A stretch of 64,000 bases of DNA from NCBI GenBank assembly GCA_020634165.1, contig JACKCF010000002.1:496001-560000 (forward strand), given 5' to 3'. The position numbers and the translations under genes were made by a program. The stretch comes from Anaerolineaceae bacterium (GTDB lineage Bacteria > Chloroflexota > Anaerolineae > Aggregatilineales > Phototrophicaceae). The notes beneath the pieces are model-generated. The model worked only from the letters and a program-made list of their open reading frames with translations. It made no database searches and was not told where the DNA came from. Positions 58,816-64,000 of the stretch are shown here, in pieces. Positions within the stretch are counted from its first letter, which is position 1, and every line of letters begins with the position of its first letter.

Positions 58816-59722
58816 ACCGGCAGGTGACAAGCTGGCGATTGGCATCGACCTGGGTGGTACCAACATTCGGGCCGCGATTGTCACGCGCGAAGGGTACATT
58901 CTGGCACAGGAGCATCGGCCAACCCCGGCAAGCGCGGGTCGGCTGGCCCCACCGGCTGAACTGGTGCAGGCAATGGCGGATTGTGCTGCGCCCCTATTGC
59001 AGCAGGTCGATGCGATTGGCGTTGGTGTCGGCAGTGGTGGCCAATTCAATCCACATACAGGCGTCATGCTCGGCGTCCATACGGATGATCCAACCTTCGT
59101 CAATGTGCCGATAGCGAGCATGCTGCAAGAAAAACTGGCTCTTCCCGTTTTCATTGATAATGACGTTAAGGCGGCGGCTCTGGCAGAACTCCGCTGTGGG
59201 GCTGGATGTGGCTTTCGTCATATGATTTGTATAGCGGTCGGGACCTTCATCGGCGGGGCTGTGGTGCTAGATGGACACATCGTTCATGGTAGCAAGGGAC
59301 TGGCGGGGCATGTGGGGCAGTTGCTGGATTACGAAACGGGCCTGTTTATCGAAGACATCGCAGGCGGTATCGCCCTTTCGCAGCAGGCGATAGCCAGCGG
59401 CCTGCTGCCATCCGGGCAGACGACCATCGACCTGTTTGCATTGGCGGCAGACGGCCATGCAGAGGCAAGCGCCTTCATTCAGGCGGCAGGATACAAGCTC
59501 GGCACTGCGCTGGCGGGGCTTTGCCACGTCCTGGAACCGGAAGCGATCCTGGTTGGCGGCAGCATCGGCTTGCAGCCGCTGTACCTGGATGCCATCAACA
59601 TAGGGCTATCGACGCACCTCATGGCCAATTGGCGCTCGATACAGGCTGTTCCTATGCAATTGGGCACGGAAGCCGGACAAATTGGCGCCGCTTTGCGCGT
59701 CTATGAGGAATTGGCTCTTTGA
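58796..59722 (+). CDS. ROK-family sugar kinase lacking the zinc motif
   Basis: The 308-aa protein has the ROK/hexokinase fold: phosphate-1 GIDLGGTNIRAAIV, catalytic FIDNDVKAAALAELRCGAG (Asn-Asp) and adenosine-site EPEAILVGGSIGLQP. The CXCGXXGCXE zinc motif that follows the conserved histidine in most ROK kinases is missing: after GLAGHVGQLLDYETGLFIEDIAGG no cysteine set is seen. It is translationally coupled to NanE, so ManNAc kinase (NanK) is the best guess. It ends 3 bases before the convergent sulfatase gene. Confidence 0.85.
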   Translation: MFTTPAEPAGDKLAIGIDLGGTNIRAAIVTREGYILAQEHRPTPASAGRLAPPAELVQAMADCAAPLLQQVDAIGVGVGSGGQFNPHTGVMLGVHTDDPTFVNVPIASMLQEKLALPVFIDNDVKAAALAELRCGAGCGFRHMICIAVGTFIGGAVVLDGHIVHGSKGLAGHVGQLLDYETGLFIEDIAGGIALSQQAIASGLLPSGQTTIDLFALAADGHAEASAFIQAAGYKLGTALAGLCHVLEPEAILVGGSIGLQPLYLDAINIGLSTHLMANWRSIQAVPMQLGTEAGQIGAALRVYEELAL

Positions 59723-59725
59723 TTC

Positions 59726-61117
59726 CTAGCGCGGGTCGGTCAAATCTGCTGGGAAATAAGGGAATTCCGTCGAGCCACTCAGTTGGCCAAATTGGGTATA
59801 GGTCGCAGGCGGCACAATCGTCGGATGTGCGCCTTCGACTGCCGCGATCCGGTTCAGCAACCGCTGGCGCAGCTCGGCAGCGATAACCTGGTGCGACTGA
59901 TAACCAATCAGGTTGAACAACTCGTAAGGGTCGGTTTCCAGATCGTAGAGATAGGCCTCGTGATAGGTATCCGCAGCCGAATCTTCCCAGGGGTCGGCAT
60001 CCGGCGCGGTGACGCTGTATTTCCACTTTTGGGTACGGAGCGCGCGCCCGACTTCCGCTTCACTGATCTGAATGAAAACATCATCCTGCCAATCGACAGG
60101 CTCGCGCGTGACCAACGGCAAGAAGCTGCTGCCCTGCATGTCGTCTGGCACGTCAATGCCTGCGATGTCGAGCAGCGTCGGCGGCAAATCCACCAGACTG
60201 ATGAGCTGATCGACATGGCCGCCACCTGTAAATGGGCCACCTGTAATGGCCATCGGCACATGGACCGAACTTTCATGGCAGGAGCGTTTATATTCGCCGT
60301 TGCGCGTCTTGAAATGGTTGCCATGATCGGCTGTAAAAATGACGACAGTATTTTCCGCGATGCCCATGCTTTTAAGGGCATCCAGCAGACGGCCAAAGGC
60401 TTCATCCAGGCGCTTGACCATGCCATAGTAGCCCGCTAAATGTTGATGCGTCGAGCCACCCAGCGCCTGCAAATCCGGCGGAATCCAGGCCGAGCGATAA
60501 GTTTCTTCGTAGCCATCCGGTGCCGGATAGGAATCGGTGTGGTTCTGGTGATGCGGCTCCAGGAAGGACAGGAACAGGAAGAAGTTATCGTCTTTAACAC
60601 CATCAATATAGCGAATGGCGGCGTCGGTCATGGCATCGACGCGATAGCCGGGCAGGCGCTGTTCCTGGCCATCGCCATCATACAGGCGGCAATCATAGGC
60701 GTCAGACGTAAATTCCAGCAAATTGGCTGCCAGCCAGTATTGATAACCGCCGCGTTGTTCAGGTCGCACCGGACCGTGACTGGCCATATCCGCCAGATGC
60801 CACTTGCCGATGTAACCCGTTTTGTAGTCGGCTTCATTAAAAGATTGGGCAATCGTCGGCTGATCGGGTCGCAGCGAGATGGCATTGCGGTAGCAGCCGG
60901 TTTCCGTCGCATACAGGCCGGTTTGCATCACGGAACGGCAAGGGCCGCAAACAGGCTGCGGTGTGATGGCATTGGCAATATGGGTGCCCTGGCGAGCGGC
61001 ACGGTCGAAGTTAGGCGTCAGGCCGAGTGGATTGCCATGCACGCCAGTCGTATCCCAACGCTGCTGGTCTGTAAAAAAGACAATGATATTGGGGCGTTCC
61101 GGGCTGGGCTGGGACAT
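59726..61117 (-). CDS. Type I (formylglycine) sulfatase
   Basis: The 463-aa protein has NIIVFFTDQQRWDTTGVHG (metal Asp17), the formylglycine motif C57-G-P-C-R in QPVCGPCRSVMQTG, and VVIFTADHGNHFKTRNGEYKRSCHESSVHVPM with metal Asp/His and the conserved Lys. Cys57 would be converted by a formylglycine-generating enzyme encoded elsewhere. The fourth motif residue is Cys rather than the usual Ser, Thr or Ala, which is uncommon. No signal peptide is visible, unlike many sulfatases, so it may act on imported sugars. Substrate is unknown. Confidence 0.9.
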   Translation of the reverse strand: MSQPSPERPNIIVFFTDQQRWDTTGVHGNPLGLTPNFDRAARQGTHIANAITPQPVCGPCRSVMQTGLYATETGCYRNAISLRPDQPTIAQSFNEADYKTGYIGKWHLADMASHGPVRPEQRGGYQYWLAANLLEFTSDAYDCRLYDGDGQEQRLPGYRVDAMTDAAIRYIDGVKDDNFFLFLSFLEPHHQNHTDSYPAPDGYEETYRSAWIPPDLQALGGSTHQHLAGYYGMVKRLDEAFGRLLDALKSMGIAENTVVIFTADHGNHFKTRNGEYKRSCHESSVHVPMAITGGPFTGGGHVDQLISLVDLPPTLLDIAGIDVPDDMQGSSFLPLVTREPVDWQDDVFIQISEAEVGRALRTQKWKYSVTAPDADPWEDSAADTYHEAYLYDLETDPYELFNLIGYQSHQVIAAELRQRLLNRIAAVEGAHPTIVPPATYTQFGQLSGSTEFPYFPADLTDPR

Positions 61118-61155
61118 GATTTGTTGCTCACAATCTTGTTGACATCAATAAGTAC

Positions 61156-61945
61156 TTACTTTTTCTTTGCAATTGTCAAGGACATTGCATAATGTTTTTG
61201 AATACGATCGTCAAACGTGTCTGCAATAAGGTCCTTTATTTCGGATAAGAATTCGATCCGACTCGCAGGTTGCATAGAGATCGTTGGCGAAAAGGTCGAG
61301 ATTAACTGGACATATTCTTCCGCAGAGTATTGCACAAACAGGGAATAAGCCCTGAAGAAGACAGGCTCGAACAAGCTCTCATCAACTGAATTGGGTTCGA
61401 TATCTACCAGGCGGTGCAGGACTTCATTATCATCATACGTATCGCCTGGGTTATATTTTTTGTAGATAGGCTGTGACGTATAGTAAAAGCGATCATCAGC
61501 TTCATCGGAAACATGATGCGTGTGAATGATCGCCAAGTGCCCCCCCACTTTTGAGAAGTTTATGTGGCTTTTGAAACTGAACATCGGGTTCAATCCAGTG
61601 GAAGGCCGTCGCTGAATAGACCAGGTCAAATGTATTAGGTGCCAGATCGACAGCTTCAAACGATGTATTGAGCACCTGCACATTTGGATAATCTCCCAGC
61701 ACTTTCTGTGCATATTTGGCTAAGTTCGCGCCCAGCTCAACTGCGACAATCTGATATCCACGTTGCGCAATGGCTTGGGTAGCTTGTCCTGTCCCAGGTC
61801 CGATTTCTAGTAACCTGGCACTGTCCTGCAAATGCGTCTTTTGGACGAGGTCGTCGAATAATCGGTCTGGATAGCGTGGCCGACCCGCATGGTAGCCGTC
61901 TGCATCTTGATTGAAAGTCGTTCGCAAATCAATATTAGTCGACAT
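61156..61945 (-). pseudogene. Class I SAM methyltransferase interrupted in a G7 tract
   Basis: From ATG 61945 the frame reads MSTNIDLRTTFNQDADGYHAGRPRYPDRLFDDL, ARLLEIGPGTGQATQAIAQRGYQIVAVELG (SAM motif I) and DLVYSATAFHWIEPDVQFQK, then runs into KLLKSGGALGDHSHASCFR and a stop at 61502. The neighbouring frame supplies GGHLAIIHTHHVSDEADDRFYYTSQPIYKKYNP to the stop at 61156. Removing one G from the seven-G run (C7 at 61540-61546 on the plus strand) restores KLLKSGGHLAIIHTHH and a 262-aa methyltransferase of normal size. A sequencing error, a fresh pseudogene, slippage or phase variation could each explain it. Confidence 0.85.
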
Positions 61946-62152
61946 GGTTGTTCTGGACTCCAAAGACCACTTTATGGACTGAGCGATGCTAAACTTCATC
62001 GGCAAACAGTGCCAGGACTTCACGCAATAGCTGTTAGCAGTTTGAGCAAGACTGAGTATAGTGTGGTGCGGCATCCCTATCAAATCAATGGGCGCCGATT
62101 GGCTATTATGACCCCTGATAGACAAACTTACCCAATCCCTTACTTATAGCTC

Positions 62153-62166
62153 GTGACATTTGTCAC
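62153..62166. promoter_or_regulatory. GTGACA/TGTCAC inverted repeat
   Basis: A 6-bp inverted repeat with a 2-base centre about 55 bases upstream of the XRE-cupin start. It may be a regulator site for either this gene or the divergent methyltransferase. Confidence 0.3.
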
Positions 62167-62189
62167 TGCCACACTTTTTGTCCATAATC

Positions 62190-62206
62190 GTACACTTTAT
62201 ATGTAC
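62190..62206. promoter_or_regulatory. GTACA/TGTAC inverted repeat
   Basis: GTACACTTTATATGTAC, a 17-bp site with 5-bp arms, overlies the likely -10 region (TTATAT) of the XRE-cupin gene. Autoregulation is the simple reading. Confidence 0.35.
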
Positions 62207-62223
62207 AGCAAAGTGAGGACATT

Positions 62224-62808
62224 GTGGGACACCCAGATCCAAGTGAGGTCGGCCCTGGCATCCGTGCAATTCGGGAAGAGCTTGGCCTGTCGCTGCGAGA
62301 AGTTTCGGCGCGGGCGGGGCTTTCAGTTAATGCCATCAGCCGGATAGAACGTGGGGATAATTCGCCTACGGTGGCTTCGCTGCATATGATCGCCGAGGCG
62401 CTTGGTGTTTCGATTACGGAGTTCTTCGTCAAACAGGCCGAGCAATCTGTGATCTATCTCCAGCCTGCGGACCGAGACCTGTCTGAATACGAGACAATGA
62501 AGATCGAAAGCCTGGGCAGTGGTTTGCGCAACCAGCAGTTAGAGCCTTTCCTGATTACAGTGCAACCAGGCCATGCCGTCGATACCAAGCCGATCACCCA
62601 TGCCGGACAGGAATTTGTCTACTGTCTTGAAGGGCGCATCTGCTACCGTGTCGGAGAAGATGCCTACCGGATGGAACCAGGTTGCAGCCTCCTGTTCGAT
62701 GCTGGTCAGCCGCATTACTTCTGGAACAATTCAGACGCGCCTGCACGGCTTATCTTCGTTTTCCAGGCGGCATCTGGCGAACATATGACGCGACATGCAG
62801 CGCCTTAG
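62224..62808 (+). CDS. XRE-family regulator with C-terminal cupin sensor
   Basis: The 194-aa protein has a helix-turn-helix (residues 10-66, IRAIREELGLSLREVSARAGLSVNAISRIERGDNSPTVASLHMIAEALGVSITEFF) and a cupin (110-185) with HAGQEFVYCLEGRICYRVGEDAYRMEPGCSLLFDAGQPHYFWN. The family includes PuuR- and SutR-type regulators that sense small metabolites. It starts with GTG after a GAGG site 5 bases away. The methyltransferase is divergent. Two inverted repeats in the shared gap may be its operator. Confidence 0.9.
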   Translation: MGHPDPSEVGPGIRAIREELGLSLREVSARAGLSVNAISRIERGDNSPTVASLHMIAEALGVSITEFFVKQAEQSVIYLQPADRDLSEYETMKIESLGSGLRNQQLEPFLITVQPGHAVDTKPITHAGQEFVYCLEGRICYRVGEDAYRMEPGCSLLFDAGQPHYFWNNSDAPARLIFVFQAASGEHMTRHAAP

Positions 62809-62873
62809 ATCTGCGTCGCGGCGGGTTTAACAGCGCCTCACAACTTAATAGTGTTTATCCTGGAGTTCATAAA

Positions 62874-64000
62874 ATGAAGATTTTTTGGATAGTGTGCCTT
62901 GTTGCACTCCTCTTCGGCGTTCCTGTCTTGGCTCAGGAATCGACATGCACTGTGCCGAGCGAAGAGATCATCAGCACTGTGGTGGAAAGCTGCGCCGATC
63001 TTGAAGGCAATGTCGTTTGCTATGGCCAGCCCGATCTGGAAGTCATCGTTGATTGTGAAAGAGCACCAAGCTTTGAAGCAATAGGCCAGACCATGTCGTT
63101 GGAAGGCGTTTGCACAGCCCGGACGACAGGCGACGGGATTGCCGTCTTTAACCTTCAGCCGGAAATGGACAGCCTGACCCTGATAACCATCGGCGATGTG
63201 GAAATGCAAAATGTCGCCAGCAATGATGCCGGGACCACCCTGCCGCTGTTGGCTGATAGTGATGTCTATAGTGGACCAGGATCACATTTTGACGTGCTGG
63301 CCTCGCTGACAGAAGGGACAGAAGTCTTCATCAACGCCTGTAACTGCACCCATAACTGGCTGCGTATTGTCCGCGATGGCGGCGAGATTGGCTGGATTCC
63401 GACGCGCCGCGTGGATATAGATGACAGCCTGCTGCCAGAAGTCACTGCTGAGGAACCGCTCTATGACAATATGCAGAACTTCCTGCTGACGACTGCCGAA
63501 TGTGGCGGCGTTTTGATCCAGATGCACGAGGCCCCCGTGCCAGTCATCATTAATGGTGTCACCATTACGCTGGATTCAACCGCCTATGTACGGGCCGGTG
63601 CCGACTCGATGGAAATTGACCTGCTGGATGGGCAGGGCCACATCAGCAACGGCGAACGGACCGTGTATGCGCCCGCAGGTGCCCACATTTTGATTCCGCT
63701 GGATGAACATCGCGCTCCGACGGGCGACATGACCGTCGAGTTATATGAGCCGGAGCACATCGCATCCATACCCCTTGGTCTGGTATCGCAGTCGATTGAC
63801 CCCCTCGTTCTGCTGGATGCGACGCACCCCACCATCGTCGGCGTAGAAGAATGCAACGTCGTGTCAAACCTTGCCGATGAAGCCTGTCCGGTACAGTTCA
63901 TCAATCCTGATGGCGATGATATCGTGTCGCTGGAAGTCGAATTTGTCTATGCGGCTATCGGCGAGTGGGAAGAGAGCATCCATGAAGTACCGATGCTGCT
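62874..64000 (+). CDS. Secreted SH3-domain protein, 3' end beyond the window
   Basis: ATG 62874 opens a frame of 375 codons with no stop before the window ends. It has a signal peptide (MKIFWIVCLVALLFGVPVLAQ), a small Cys-rich N-terminal domain (about 25-110) and a bacterial SH3-type domain at about 120-185 (LLADSDVYSGPGSHFDVLASLTEGTEVFINACNCTHNWLRI...GEIGWIPTRRV). Further beta-rich sequence follows. Such proteins bind cell-wall or extracellular polymers. The C-terminal part is unseen. The GGAG-like site is TGGAGTTCATAAA before the ATG. Confidence 0.8.
   Translation, partial: MKIFWIVCLVALLFGVPVLAQESTCTVPSEEIISTVVESCADLEGNVVCYGQPDLEVIVDCERAPSFEAIGQTMSLEGVCTARTTGDGIAVFNLQPEMDSLTLITIGDVEMQNVASNDAGTTLPLLADSDVYSGPGSHFDVLASLTEGTEVFINACNCTHNWLRIVRDGGEIGWIPTRRVDIDDSLLPEVTAEEPLYDNMQNFLLTTAECGGVLIQMHEAPVPVIINGVTITLDSTAYVRAGADSMEIDLLDGQGHISNGERTVYAPAGAHILIPLDEHRAPTGDMTVELYEPEHIASIPLGLVSQSIDPLVLLDATHPTIVGVEECNVVSNLADEACPVQFINPDGDDIVSLEVEFVYAAIGEWEESIHEVPML

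Overview
The window looks like a chromosomal segment of a carbohydrate-degrading, free-living bacterium, most likely a member of the Chloroflexota (Anaerolineae-like). This is an inference from gene content: many glycoside hydrolases and Gfo/Idh/MocA oxidoreductases, a TIR-WD40 giant protein, a multiheme cytochrome/PsrB/PsrC-type module, moderate-to-high GC, and dispersed palindromic intergenic repeats. No rRNA, tRNA, CRISPR array, phage module or transposase was seen.

Region 1 (1-16631) is a beta-glucan utilisation locus. A LacI-type repressor and a glucoamylase/GH144-like enzyme (cut by the window start) diverge from a GH94 phosphorylase. The phosphorylase is followed by a very unusual transport block: a classical solute-binding protein, a membrane-anchored 1006-aa solute-binding protein with extra beta-rich domains, two separate pairs of ABC permeases, an NHL-repeat/Yip1 protein and a DUF5696-type protein. 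Most junctions overlap by a few bases. No ATPase is encoded here. An 18-bp perfect palindrome just downstream of a promoter in front of the GH94 gene is the obvious repressor site.

Region 2 (16671-24976, minus strand) is a hexuronate operon: Gfo/Idh/MocA oxidoreductase, UxaC, UxaB, a rearranged 887-aa UxaA and an esterase-like alpha/beta hydrolase. Region 3 (25588-31620) holds a possible leader ORF, an Old Yellow Enzyme-family protein, two Gfo/Idh/MocA oxidoreductases and a GH106-like protein. Region 4 (31692-35056, minus) is the conserved trio of circularly permuted ATP-grasp, alpha-E and transglutaminase-like proteins. Region 5 (35440-38322) has a TIM-barrel isomerase-like protein, a GH127 arabinofuranosidase and a 52-aa membrane protein.

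Region 6 (38512-45147) couples a NarL-type two-component system to a 16-heme cytochrome, a four-cluster ferredoxin subunit and an NrfD/PsrC membrane subunit, a probable quinone-linked electron conduit without a molybdenum subunit. Region 7 (45525-64000) is mixed: MFS transporter, beta-mannosidase, hybrid PAS histidine kinase, TIR-TM-WD40-PPC protein, alpha/beta hydrolase, ArsR regulator, NanE plus ROK kinase, sulfatase, a frameshifted methyltransferase, an XRE-cupin regulator and the start of a secreted SH3-domain protein.

Long intergenic gaps are largely filled by at least four families of palindromic repeats, the largest a roughly 115-bp element predicted to fold as a three-armed structure, with three full copies and one half copy. 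All functional calls rest on reading motifs by eye; no database search was run.
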